Source: Dermatemys mawii (Eukaryota; Chordata; Testudines; Dermatemydidae). From it: a DNA stretch of 64,000 nt. Position 1 is the stretch's first letter; every line of letters begins with the position of its first letter. The stretch covers positions 9,280,869-9,344,868 of the forward strand of contig ML677385.1 in the NCBI GenBank assembly GCA_007922305.1, given 5' to 3'. Position numbers and translations under genes: made by a program. The notes below the pieces were generated by a model, which made no database searches, was not told the DNA's origin, and was given only the letters and a program-made list of their open reading frames with translations. Below, one piece after another: positions 25,918 through 37,547 of the stretch.

Positions 25918-27771
25918 AGAGGGTATGGTCACTTTTCTGGTATTCTCAGTTATAGTAGAATCAATATTTTGAGTTTTAAATATAGAAGCACATCAACATA
26001 CACAAATAGAATGACTTCTAGTTGATGCATGGAGTACAGTTTTTGGATGTGAACGATTTCTTTAGGGACTAAAATATGATAACATTAGGAATCTTTTTTT
26101 TCTTTTGATTTTAAGGCAGAGAGTGGAAGTGAAAAAAAGGGAAACAGTTATGTTAACTTGTACTTCTGAGGTGAGTGCTGCTGGGTTGATCTCTGGAAGA
26201 AGCTACAACTCCTGAGTCACTGCGTGTCCAGACTCATTCTGGCATTTGCATTCTGGCTCAGTGGTCTATGGGGGATGACAGGTCTGTGCCAGCCTCCACT
26301 CCTCCATAACATTGCCTCGGCGTATGCACGGAAGGGCTTGGTAAAATGGTCACAGGCACCCAAGAAAGGCATAAAATCTCTGGGTTAGCTACCAAGATTT
26401 CCAAGCAACCCTGCATAGGGGTGGTTTGCTTACCTCATGTGATAGTGGGCCTAGAAAAGGTGGGTCAAACAAGCCCCGCTTCATTGTTTACATCCTACGT
26501 CCTGGAGGTGACTTTGACTTGAATTTGGATTTGAGGAAAATGGTGGTGTTGAGTAACAAACTTGAATGTTTCAGAACTGATATTTCAGCTCTTTTGGAAA
26601 CTTGACTTCATATACAGTTTTCAGGAGGGAGGACTACACCATTTACTGGCATGGCAAATCTGAAGAAGTAAGAAAGCATGGTGTAGGTTTTGATATCAGA
26701 AATGAACTTATGTCATTATGTGAAGCTCTGATTTCAGTGTCCTTATGTATCATGGCATTTTGTGTTAGTTTACAGAAGGGATTCCCCAATCTCATGAGTT
26801 TCTCTACTCCAACTCTTCAGGCTAGTGATAAAGAGAAGGATAGTTTTTTATTAACAACTAGAAGAGTTGACTGGCAGCATTCTACGGAACAAACCTATCC
26901 TAGTACATGGAGACTTAAATGTAAGTGTTGTGTCCAATGCTGAGATGTGGCCTAGGATTCTGGTTGGGCATGGCACTGAAAATATGAATGACAATGATCA
27001 GAGTTCTCAACTCAGTGCTAGTGAAGGCTTATCAGTGACAAACACCTTATTTGCTGATAACATCAAAAGAAGACTACCATGGAGGCCCAAGAGATCCAAG
27101 CACTAGTACCGGCTGGACTTGATCCTCACAGGATGTACAAAGATATCCTACGTGCACAATCCTTCCAAAGCACAGACCATAATATAGACCACTCTCTTGG
27201 CTACTGAAAAGTGTAATTTCAAGCTAAGATGATCCACCATAATAAAATTACCATACAATCTCATATTGACTTTCACCAAATCAATGATCCGGTCAAGAAA
27301 TTGCTTTTTAATGAAGTAGCAAAAGCATCTGGAATGAATGGAACTACTTCAGATGCATGGGAAGTTCTAAATACAAGTATGTACAATGCGGTAATCAAGA
27401 GTTTTAGAAAGAATACTAAGAAAAATGTTGACTTGTCTGTAGGCCATTTGAAGATAGTGCTTTCACTCATTGAGAGGAAACATCTCTGATCATCTACAAG
27501 TCTACTTACACTAGTGTTCAAGCAACAGCCTAAGAGAAGCTTGGAAGGTTGTTCAAATAACTTCTAGGAGGTGTGCACAAGAATTTTGGCTGGGTTTCTG
27601 CAATAGCATCCAATAGGCATGTAATGCAGGTGACAGTAGACAGTTGTATGAGGGCATTAGAAAGGTCATTGGACTGATAAAGAACAAGATAGCTCAACTG
27701 AAAGATCTGGATGGCAATATTATAACTGATAAAGGGAAGCAACTGGAGAAGTGACTGAGCACTATGGAATG

Positions 27772-28237
27772 ATATAGATTCATGGACTTTAAGGTCAGAA
27801 GGAATCATTATGATCATCTAGTCTGACCTCCCGCACAATGCAGGCCATATAATCTGACCCACTCACTCCTGCAATAAACCTCTAACGTACGTCTAAGCTA
27901 TTAGTCCTCAAATCATGGATTAAAAACTTCAAGGTGCAGAGAATACTCCAGCAAGTGACCCATACCCCATGTTGCACAAAACTCCCAGGGCCTTGCTAAT
28001 CTGTGCTGGAGGAAAATTCCTTTCCAACCCCAAATATGGTGATCAGCTAACCCCTGAGCATGTGGGCAAGACTCATCAGCCAGACACCCAGGAAAGAATT
28101 ATCTGTAGTAACTCAGATTCCACTCCATCTAACATATACTCAAGGGAGTCTATAGTAGTCCAACATATGTTAGACAAATTGTCTGGATTTGAAATTATGA
28201 TTTTGCTGGATGTCAAACCCACACTAAAGGAAACTTG
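27772..28237 (-). mobile_element. CR1 LINE 3' fragment inserted in the older LINE
   Basis: The left end ATAGATTCATGGACTTTAAGG followed by TCAGAAGGAATCATTATGATC and the rest of this segment follow, in reverse complement, the 3' region of a common reptile CR1 subfamily. The blocks ATCTAGTCTGACCTCC, CCCCAAATATGGTGATCAGC and CATGTGGGCAAGACTCA are clear. It splits the linker from the polymerase of the surrounding LINE, so it is younger than it. A frame at 27969-28238 is just the plus-strand shadow of this piece. Boundaries are good to about 5-10 bp. Confidence 0.8.
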
Positions 28238-28383
28238 AACAGAGCATCAAAAAGATTCCCCAGAACAAAGCTTCAGAATCAGACTGCTTACCTGCTGAGA
28301 TCTACAAATGAGCAAACAAAACTTGCTGCAAAAATTGCATGAGGTATTGCTATTCTGTTGGAAGGAAGAAACTATTTGGCAAG

Positions 28384-29050
28384 TGTAGTGGTGCGGTGAC
28401 TCACCCCTACGGAGCCTCCTGCTGGCAGTCTTGGAATTAGCTCTTTCGCCTTCGGAGCACCCTCTAAAGGCTGGTGACCCACTGTCCATTGGCCCCGTGT
28501 CCCTCCCTGACGCTGGTGCCCTTTTACCTGGGGTTCTGCCCCCTGGCAATACCCCCACACTCTGCCTCTGGGTCTCCCCTCCCTGGGGAACCCCCAACCT
28601 CTGAGGCACACCTTGCCTCAGTCTGGGCTGCTGCTAGTCATCATCAAGCCCGCTCCCTGGGGAAGACTGAAGTGTAACAGCCACTCATCATAGGCAAAGG
28701 GGTTTTGGACCAGTTGCTTCCCCTGCAACCCAGTACCTCTAAGGGCCTAGGACCAGGCCCTGCAGCCTGGGGAATTGCCAGCCTCAAGCTCCCCTGCTCC
28801 TCTGGCTTTTCCCCAGCCCTGCTTCACTCTAAGTACCCTTAGGCTTCCCAGGCTTATATCCATCTCCCTTCTCAGCCATAGGGAGACTGTCTGCTCCTGG
28901 TCCACTGCCCTCTTATAAGGGCCAGCTGGGCTTTGATTGGGGCATGGCCCAGCAGATACTGCTTCCCCACTCAGACTTTCTCCACCAACAGCCCTCCCCA
29001 GGGCTGTTTTAACCCCCTTTTTCTTGGAGTGGGGCAGCAACCCCACTACA
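28384..29050 (-). mobile_element. Solo LTR, 667 bp, inserted in the older LINE
   Basis: The ends are TGTAGTGG and CCACTACA, a TG...CA inverted terminus. The flanks GCAAG (28379-28383) and GAAAG (29051-29055) match at 4 of 5 positions, which fits a 5-bp target duplication as made by Ty3/Gypsy and many ERV integrases. Removing the block rejoins the LINE reading sequence around KDFKDA. The minus-strand start TGTAGTGGGG resembles the TGTAGCGGGG start of the LTR at 36602-37547, so these may be related families. Minus-strand TATAAG motifs near 28850 and 28915 favour minus orientation. The GC-rich frames at 28247-29163 on both strands are fortuitous. Confidence 0.8.
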
Positions 29051-29759
29051 GAAAGATTTTAAGGATGCTTGTTACATCCAACTCTATAAAAACAAAGGAG
29101 ACAGAAGTTATTATAATAACCACAGAGGTATATCTCTTCTTAACATCATGGGGGGAATCTTAAGCCATATTTTTTACCTAAACTTCAAGCTTTAGCTGAG
29201 AGAATCTATCCTGAGAGACAGTGTGGGTTCCTTTTGGGAACACCCACCATAGATAGGGTCTTCTCTGTAAGACAACTTCAGAGAGAAGCATATTCTGCTA
29301 TACATTGCTTTTATAGATTTAACAAAAGCCTTTGACATGATTAGCCATCAGGGAGTTCATTGTTCTGAAGAAGCTTGGTTGTCCATCAATATTGCTAAAT
29401 CTTGTGAAATCCTTACAGAGTGGTATGAAGGCAACTTTAACGTATAAAAACCTAGAGTTTGACTTATTTAACGCCAACAGTGGAGTGAATCAGGGCTTCA
29501 TATTGGCTCCCACATTGTTTAATATTTACTTCTCATTCCGGCTTCAACGCATGTTCTGTGATGTTTGAAAAAGTGTCTGTCATACTGCTAGACATGATGG
29601 AGGTCTTTTTAACAGTGCAAGGTTAAGAGCTAAGATGAAGGTGGAGGAGATCACCAGCGGACCTGTTTCTTGCAGATGATGCAGCCCTCATGCCAAAACC
29701 CATTAATCTCAATAAACAAATAACTAAAACATCTACATTGTACAAATCTTCCTGATTTA

Positions 29760-32625
29760 TAAAAGAAACTTTCTCCAGTGTTTATCAGAGCAAACAGTTT
29801 AAGTAATAAACTGCTGTCTAGCTGGAGAATCTTGAGTGTATTGTAATATAGTGTTTAAAAATAAGATTGAAGATTGTTTTAAAGTAATTAAAGATTTTTG
29901 TTTTTAAGATTTTTTCGGTTGTGCTCCTTCATAGGAAAATCTTCCAGGACTAACCTTGCATTGCTTAAGCAAGTATACGGATTAGGTTCAGTGAATACAC
30001 AGTTTTCAAATGACTAGCTAACATTTTGTGTCCTATTTATATATATATAAAAAACTTTGTTGGCTTCTAGTAGTTGTCAAAAGTAGGAATAAAATATTAC
30101 TAGGCATAAGTGTAACAATATCTGCTGGTATGAATTTAAGGGGGGAATGCTGGAAGCTTTGACATAATTTAAGGGAAGTTAATATTGAATCATTGAGTTG
30201 GATTGCTTAAGGGATTCAAGGGTACTTACAACAAGATTGTAAAATTAGTAGTAATAATTTCTCTCTTTCTTTCTCTGTCTCTCTCAGACACACATTGATA
30301 TATATCACGGTATTAGTATTTAAATGAAGAGCAGACAAAAATAGTTTTTCAAAATGTTATTCCATTGCAGAGTACTATTGCTTTGCTGCTTTGTCAGCCA
30401 TACAAAAATCATCTATGAAACAGGAGGTCCAGCTACTGCTGCGGAAAGTAAGATTACTGATTAGAACAGATAACGTAATCAGGTAGATTGAAACTGTGTA
30501 GGAAGGAACCATTGCAGTGAGAGGGGAGGGTTTGCAACACTCAGTGGATATATATCCATGGAGAGTACCTCACTATTGTTTAGGACAGCAAAATGGAATG
30601 TAACACTCCTGTGGACTTCTAAAAGGATTGTGCCTCTTTTCTTTGCCTGTAAAGATGGACATAGATTATGTGGTTGCATTACCTGCACTTGACTAGGAGT
30701 GTCCCTCCAGGTTTTTTGTATTCAGTAGAATGTATTACAGAGAAGTACCAACTGGAAAATCAACAAAAAGCTTTCCTAGGAAATTGCAAGACTCTGCAAT
30801 ATTTGAAATGTCTGGTGACTCATCTGGTGAGTAAAGGCTGTGGATAAATATGACAAATATTCGGAAGAATAAACCTTAACAATATAATCCCTAAAGATAG
30901 CAGTTTGCTATCTCTTGGGATATTTTTGAACTACTACATCACTGTTTGTCTACATGCATAGTATTTTGTAGGAAATAAAGGGATTTCTAAGTTGAAGGCA
31001 GAACTATGCTTCTGAAAGCTATCAGTCAATGCAGAACATTGAGAACTAACCTTTAAATGTAGCTTTTTGTTTAGTGGTTGAGTTTTGCATAACTTTTTAG
31101 GTGCTTCAGAAATGTTGTTCAGATCGTATCAGCTATGTGTTAATACAGAGATTGAAAACTTGGAATAGTCACATTTGCATGCACTATCTATGAATCTCAT
31201 TAGAATAAATAACTCACTAGGAACTTAATAGTGCAAATATGTACATAACAGTGATACCAAAGTTATTGCATACGTATGCCTAACAAATATTTTACTTTGT
31301 GCATGTAAATACATTTTGATCTTTCTTTTAAAGGTGAGGCCTTCGTAAAAACAGAAAGATGTTAAGTTCACTACAGACAAATTCGGACATGGTCAAATGA
31401 GCTACCCTACTTATTATACAGATTTAGCTCAAAAACTGGGCCACTGGGTCAAAACAACCTTGCAGTCAGCCTAAGATAATCACTTAGATTTAGTCTGCAA
31501 AAGATTGATTGTGAAAGGTAACTATAGTAACTTCAAATCTTTCACTAAATAAAAGAAAGGATATTTTAACATATGCTATATAATACAATATTTAACTTTT
31601 AAAATGCATACCTACTTCTGTTTTTGGCATGGCTTTCCATAGAATTAATCCTCCCATATGTCTCCTTCTAAGAAGGGACACAGATCTAGTATAATGTATT
31701 TCTGAAGCATAAAGAAATATTAAATTTCATGCATGGAGGAAAAAAATGTGAAAATCTTTATGGAAGTTATTTTGCAATGCTTCAAACCTAAAGTAAAATT
31801 AATAAGAGACTTTTCAAAGTGGATTTTGTTTGATCTTCCCAGTTTTCTCCTTATCAAACTTGGAGGTATAAAGTGAAAGTTGCTATAGCTTAAAGATCTA
31901 TAATAATCCAATGTGGCTTACTTTGTAAGTCTCATCCCTCGTGACTGACTAAATTCCATTTCTCATTATTAAAAGCCTTTTATTAATCTCTTCTAAAATA
32001 CTTTTTTAATTTCTGTATTTGTGTTTTATTCATAAGACAGATTTCTCTGGAAACTACAGAGGCCAGTTAATGGTTTATGAGTTCAAGCTGAGCCGAATAT
32101 AGCTAAGCTCTGTCTTGCTTGACATTTCATCAAAAGCTGTGTTGATTTGCAATGTTTACGGACCTATTTATTGAACCTTCACAGCTTGAACAAAGCCACC
32201 GAGCTTGTTGACACTGCTGAGTTTCTCTCTCAGTGCTTTTGCAATCTCAGAAGAAAAGTTTAGAACAAATGTTATAACAAACTTTAGCTGCAGTGATCAA
32301 ATATCTGATTATGACAATAAAGTTGATCTCATTGTCGTTTCCCACAGTAGACTAGAAAGAAATTGGAGTACTTTCATAACTTCCGATCTGAGCAGGTGAG
32401 AGCACATTGTTCCATGACATATTAACTTCCCTGTTTGAATACGTAGCATTTAATATGTTTTAATTAGCTGATTAAGAGAATAAATCTATTCAAGTTATGT
32501 AACTAATGACTTATTTTTGTAAATATGTAGTCTGATTATTTTACTCTATGAAATCACATGACTACCTGACCTCACCTATAGATCTGAAACAGTGAGGAAG
32601 TATGTTGAGTAACGAAACAGTAACA
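29760..32625. other. AT-rich DNA, nothing recognised
   Basis: A pyrimidine-rich simple stretch lies at about 30258-30292. The interval 32040-32220 has a fairly complex composition and could be a conserved noncoding element, but that cannot be judged without alignment. Confidence 0.3.
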
Positions 32626-32629
32626 AAAT

Positions 32630-32890
32630 GAACATAAGAACATAAGAAAGGCCGTACTGGGTCAGACCAAAGGTCCATCTAGCCCAGTATCCTGTCTACC
32701 GACAGTGACCAATGCTAGGTGCCCCAGAGTGAGTGAATCTAACAGATAATAATCAAGTGATCTCTCTCCTGCCATCCATCCATCCATCCTGCCCCCTCTG
32801 ACAAACAGAGGCTAGGAACACCATTCCTTACTCATCCTGGCTAATAGCCATTAATGGACTTAACCTCCATGAATTTAGGAAGTTTGCAAA
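32630..32890 (-). mobile_element. CR1 LINE 3' end with tail repeats
   Basis: The left end has the tail repeat GAACATAAGAACATAAG, followed by the CR1 3' hallmark TACTGGGTCAGACCAAAGG, then TCCATCTAGCCCAGTATCCTG. The same hallmark is at 54010-54070. The rest covers the 3' untranslated region and the end of the coding region in reverse complement. A (CATC)n run at 32775-32790 is embedded. The element is strongly 5'-truncated, as usual for CR1. Confidence 0.9.
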
Positions 32891-32899
32891 TATAAGTTT

Positions 32900-34208
32900 C
32901 CAAGTGAATCAGGAAGTTTGTAAATATCATAAAAGTTTCTATTGTGTTTTGGTGTTCACCAACAAACATAATATGAGCTCATCCATGCTGTGTGATGCTT
33001 CTGGACATCTTGTCAGCATGCCTGTTATTTTTCGCAGTTAAAAATAAGATGTATATTACTATATCATCAGCTACTGTTATGAGAGCAATTCAGCACATTA
33101 CCATGGTCCCAGACACTGCTCTTTATATAACCTGAACCGAAACAGATGGAATCATTGTAGTTACCTAGTGTCACTAGGAAAGCAAAAGAAAACACTTGAG
33201 GCTGTTTACTTATATGAGTAAAATGTCCTGTGCAGTCCAGGACAATTAATTTTTATTTCAGTTCCTTTTTACCGTCGTCCTCCTATTGTGAAGTAAAATG
33301 GCATAGTTGCTCATTCAGCTTTTAGCACCACTTGGGGTATTTTACAGTAGGTAATTTTTGAACTTCTACAAAATAATTTGAAAATGCATGAGTTTGAGAG
33401 CTTTTCAGTTGATTTGAATAGGCTTTGGATCAGGCCTTTGGCTTTTTTTGTTTGTTTGTTTGGGTTTTTTTGACAAGGAATGCACAAAAATAGAAACTGA
33501 ATAGAAAAGTAGCACTTAGTGATTGCTAACATCAAATGAAGTTTAAAGGGTACATTTTAAAAATACTTTCAGAGAAGAATAATATTTTATGAAGGGCTTG
33601 TTTAGTATTAATTTATTTGCAAATTCCATTCTCTGATTTAAAAAATCATTTGCTTAGGTAAGCAAGATTAAAAAAATATCTAAAGTATGGAGAATACCAC
33701 TGCATTGAGCAACTTTCAGACCACCTAATTTACTTACTCAAATGCATGCAAAATCCAATTCATTTTCGTCAGCTAAGGGCTGTATCCTTCACAAACTCTA
33801 GCAAGGGACTCCCACTGAAGTTAATGGGCCTTTACATGGGTGAATGGCTCTGCTCACATGAATGTGCTTTCAGAGGCCCAAGACTGTATTTATGCTTATT
33901 TGGATGCATTTGTTCCCTCTGCAATGTGAATTTTTAAATCTAAGGATTATTTAAAACACAGTTGTGGTTTACTATTTCCTACCTGTTGTTCTGTTGTAAA
34001 TACTTTTTCTGTATCAATTATTAGCTTCAGTGTGTGTAAGTTTTGTTTCTATGGCACTAGCAGAAGTTTCTGGCCTATTTTTATTTAAATCATTAACATT
34101 TCACTAAGAACAAAGAGAGACATATTGATCTTCTTTTTATTATCAATGGGCACTGAGCATTACAAATGTGCATGACTCAGTTCAGTATAGCTAAATATTT
34201 CTTAATTT
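32900..34208. other. AT-rich DNA with copies of a dispersed short motif
   Basis: The motif at 33404-33440 (TTGATTTGAATAGG then CTTTGGATCAGGCC) and the piece at 33806-33826 (CTCCCACTGAAGTTAATGGG) belong to the recurrent motif described in the findings. No gene was recognised. Confidence 0.4.
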
Positions 34209-34213
34209 AGCGC

Positions 34214-34996
34214 TGTCGGGATTGCGTGCCCACTCTGAACTCTAGGGTACAGATGTGGGGACCCACATGAAAAAAGAAATAACCTCGCCCCAAGCTTATT
34301 TTACCAGCTTGGGTTAAAATGTTTTCCCCCAGAACACAACTTCTTCTGTGTCTGGACTTAGTATGCTGCCACCATCAAGTGAGAATGTCTCAAAAACTAT
34401 TAGACATGGGCCACTTGAAGCCCCTCTTTCTCTTTCCACAAAACCCACAAACTTATTCCCTCCCTGGGAAGCTTGAGAGAAAAGCCTCGCCTAATCCTGC
34501 GAGACGTGCCCGATCCAAAACCAGGATCTTACACAATGGAAAACAAGCAGTCAGCTTCTTAAAAGAAAGATTTTAATAAAAGAAACAAAGAAAGGAATAA
34601 ATCCCTTATAACCATCAATAGAACAGCATCTACAATAATCAATAAAGAGTTACAGACAACCCCCTCCCCGAATTTCTCCTCCTGCTGAAGCTTACAGTAT
34701 TAGAGAAACACAGAGATAAATTTCTACCAACTGAAGAGTTTTCCAAGTGATAAAAAGAAGGTAAACTTACTCACTACCTTACTTGATAAAAAGCTGATAG
34801 TTATAGTAAAAGAAATAGGTGTGGTTCATCCCATAGCCGAGTTGAACAGAAAAAAAAGACCCAGAGAGAAACTGAAACTCAAAATCCTTTGTCTCCTGAA
34901 GAATTTCTCATTGGTCAGTTGTCCACCTCTCATGTTACCTTTAGCTTAACCCCTTACAGGTAAACAGTAATTCTAGGCTACTTTATACTTATGACA
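34214..34996 (-). mobile_element. Complete solo ERV-type LTR, 783 bp
   Basis: The LTR starts TGTCGGGATTGCG and ends CTTATGACA (TG...CA). The flanks AGCGC (34209-34213) and AGCAC (34997-35001) differ only by G to A at a CpG, so they are a decayed 5-bp target duplication. The minus-strand start is TGTCATAAG, as in the copy at 1-591, with which it shares long near-identical blocks. No gag, pol or env sequence adjoins it. Orientation is inferred from the family as I recall it. Confidence 0.85.
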
Positions 34997-35001
34997 AGCA
35001 C

Positions 35002-36240
35002 ACATTAGCCAGTAGGGCTATATTGGTTTCATCTAACTGAATGCCACTTTCATCTGGTCTGCATAAAGTTTGCTTTTATTAGTTAAGCCACATGAACATA
35101 ATGAAAAATCCCGAAATTAAGGATAATACTGAGGTTCTGAGCAAATTATTTATAGATTTCAGCAAAAAATATTTTTAAAAGGGCAAATAAATATATGTAA
35201 AGGAATTTATTGTAATTAATTATAATCTTGTGACATAATTGAAGAGAATAATATAGTAGATTGTATTTGTTACACTCCACATCATGTAGAATGTTGGAAC
35301 ACTTTGGCACTGTATCTTGTGGTATAAGGTTACACTTTGTACTTTCTTTAAGAGGCAGGTAAGAAATGCATTTCAGATTCATTATATTTTCACATTGGAA
35401 AATAGAGGAATTGTCCTGAACTGAAACACATTAAAAAGGAATTAATTTTAAACATTTTGGAATAGGTTTTCCCATTGCAATCTTTCTTAAACTTAATGAA
35501 ATAAGTTATTTTTACAAGTAACTTGTACTCTGACATCAATTACAGTGGGGTATTGAAAGTGTCTACAACCCACATAAACATAGTTTAAGATAAGGATTAT
35601 ATTATATTTCCCTTTTACTCATTACAGAGCATCGATCTCCATAGCCAAGTTGTAAGTAGAAATACAGACACTGAAATCTGGGTGGGAAACTATTTGAAAG
35701 TTTTATGAAGGCTAATGTTAAAAAATATTGGTTGGGAAAAGAATGTCCGTGCATCTGGGTGTAGTGCTTAGATTATCCACAAATATTAAGTTAGTTTTTA
35801 AAAGTCAGATGATACATAGAGTACATAATCAGCAATAACCCAAATTTAGGTAAATAGATTTAACAATAGTTTAGATATTAGAATCCAAATACTCGGGTAC
35901 ATCACTCATGAAAAAGTTGTACACAGTTGATTGTGGAAAGTAGAGTATACCAATGAGTGGAGATTGTCCCTCAGAATTGAGAATTAGGTTGGTTGTCCAT
36001 TTAGAAAATACAGTCCACGAGGAAAGTATTTCAGTTACATTCCTGACTGCACTCAAGATCATCCCTCCTGGTACTGCTGATGTCTAGTGATATATTCTAT
36101 GTAGATGTCCCTTGACCACCTAATGGCATTGAGTTGCCGCATCAGCTGAGTGTAGTGTTGACCGATTCCGCATTCTCTCAGCACTCACTCATTACTGGGG
36201 TCCTATGTGCCCAAGGCTCCGATGATCAGTGCATGTGTCT
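35002..36240. other. AT-rich DNA, nothing recognised
   Basis: No repeat end or gene could be named in this interval. Confidence 0.35.
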
Positions 36241-36601
36241 GAACCTGGTGTCACAAAGCTCTGTCCTTATCTTCGTGGATCCTGCGTTTCCTGGCAGATT
36301 TCTACTAGCCTCAGCAGCTCACTGTGACCCTCCACGTAGCCCTTCTCTCTCTAGAGACAAGGTCACAGCCTATTGAGCCATTTTCATCACAAGCCAGTGA
36401 GGAGAAGCTATCCTTCCTGGCACAGTCTCTATTGTCTCCCAATCTCAGAGTCTAATTAGGAGAGGCAGAAAGGGGGGAGCCCAGGCCCGCCCTCTACTCC
36501 TCTAATAGTATCAGCTAAGATGGATGACCTTTTATCCACAAAACACAATACAATTCCCTGGGCTACTTCTCCACAGCAGTCCCCGCTTCTTCAAACTCCA
36601 C

Positions 36602-37547
36602 TGTAGGGGGTCGCCGCTGGGGCTCGGCCCTCTGCGGGGCGGTTGGGCACCAGACCGCCCCGCTACACGCCCTCAGACGGGTTGGGGAATAGCAGTTCGC
36701 TAGGCCCAGGCCCTGAGGCAGGGTGGGGCCACAAACACGGGGAATAGTCAGGGGCTCAGACCCTCAAACAGGGGCTGAGCAGCAGCAGTTTACAAGGCCC
36801 AGGCCCTGAGGCAGGGCGGGGCCACAAACACGGGGAATAGTCAGGGGCTCAGACCCTCAAGCAGGGGCTGAGCAGGAACAGACAGCGAGGAATGACGGCG
36901 GGCTGAGGGGGAGACTGCCACCCACGGTTAAGGGTGGCAGGGGGGACGCAGGCCCACCCGCTCCACTGCGTCCCGGCCCGGGGCCCTAGCAGCGGTTACG
37001 AACCAGCTGCAGTCAGTGGGGATCCAGACCGCAACACACTGACATAGGTTCAACACTCATCCCCCGGGCCACTTCCAAACTCCCCCTCAAAGGGTACCTG
37101 GGGAGGCGAGGTGACCTCCATGGGCTCCTCTGAGTCGCTGTCTGGCGGCAGGGGCGGCAGCTCCTCGGAGTAGCCTGGACTGGGGAGGCTCGGTCCTTCT
37201 TCCTCCGGGTAGCGGGCGCAGGGCAGGCTAGGAAGCTCCTCGTGGTAGCACGGACTGGGGAGGCTCGGTCCCTCCTCCTCCTCTGGGTAGCGGGCGCAGG
37301 GCAGGCTCGGCCAATTCCCGGGTTCCAACTGGGTCACCGGGGCTTCCCGGTCAGGAGCTCTGGCCGTAGCCTCTCGCTCCTCCGGTGGCTCCCTCTGAAG
37401 TGAGCTCCGAGGCCGAGCTTTTATCCTTCCGGGTCGGCCGGCTGACCTCTGGGGGAGGGGCGCAGGTTTCTCCCGCTCCGCCCCCTCCTGTCTCTGGGGA
37501 GGCTCGGCCCTCTGCGGGGCGGTTGGGCACCAGACCGCCCCGCTACA
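36602..37547 (-). mobile_element. GC-rich solo LTR, 946 bp, nested in the outer LTR
   Basis: The ends are TGTAGGGGG and CCCCGCTACA. TCCAC flanks it on both sides (36597-36601 and 37548-37552), a perfect 5-bp target duplication, so integration into the older LTR is certain. On the minus strand it starts TGTAGCGGGGCGGTC. A TATA-like GATAAAAG lies near 37424 on that strand. The interior contains a 93-bp tandem pair (36701 and 36794 onward) and a second tandem of about 84 bp (37150-37310). The minus-strand frame 37337-37050 reads repeated EEGPSLPS / LPSLPCARYPEEE units and is a product of this second tandem, not a known protein. The first 47 bases of the LTR recur near its other end. Confidence 0.9.
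36701..36880. repeat. 93-bp minisatellite inside the inner LTR
   Basis: The blocks beginning AGGCCCAGGCCCTGAGGCAG at 36702 and 36795 run in parallel for about 85 bp, through CACAAACACGGGGAATAGTC and CAGGGGCTGAGCA, with only a few differences. Confidence 0.85.

Larger units (their letters stand above)
26530..29700 (+). pseudogene. Decayed APE-type LINE: endonuclease plus reverse transcriptase, interrupted twice
   Basis: The first part (26540-27210) is an apurinic-type endonuclease relic: DISALLET (about 26575), a HGVGFDIRN block (about 26680), HGDLN (expected GDFN) near 26905, VTNTLF near 27035, RSKHW near 27090 and a DHSLG block near 27190. The linker 27230-27770 carries decayed coding sequence. 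After an insertion, KIPQNKASESDCLPAEIY (28249-28305) matches the fingers of the polymerase. After a second insertion come YNNHRGISLLNIMGG (about 29110-29155), RQCGF, FIDLTKAFDMISHQG (29310-29354), GVNQG...LAPTLFN and the catalytic LADDAA (29669-29686). The order matches LINE proteins often annotated as craniofacial-development-protein-2-like. Many stops and frameshifts make it inactive. The clade is not resolved, and the 3' end after the ADD box is missing. Confidence 0.8.

Noticed and set aside
28247..29163. GC-rich frames on both strands, up to 120 residues
   Set aside because: They fall within the solo LTR and the adjoining LINE relic, and proline/glycine-rich shadows are expected there.
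1..34996. Provirus between the two TGTCATAA-type LTRs
   Set aside because: The distance is too great, and the sequence between them contains unrelated elements and no retroviral genes.
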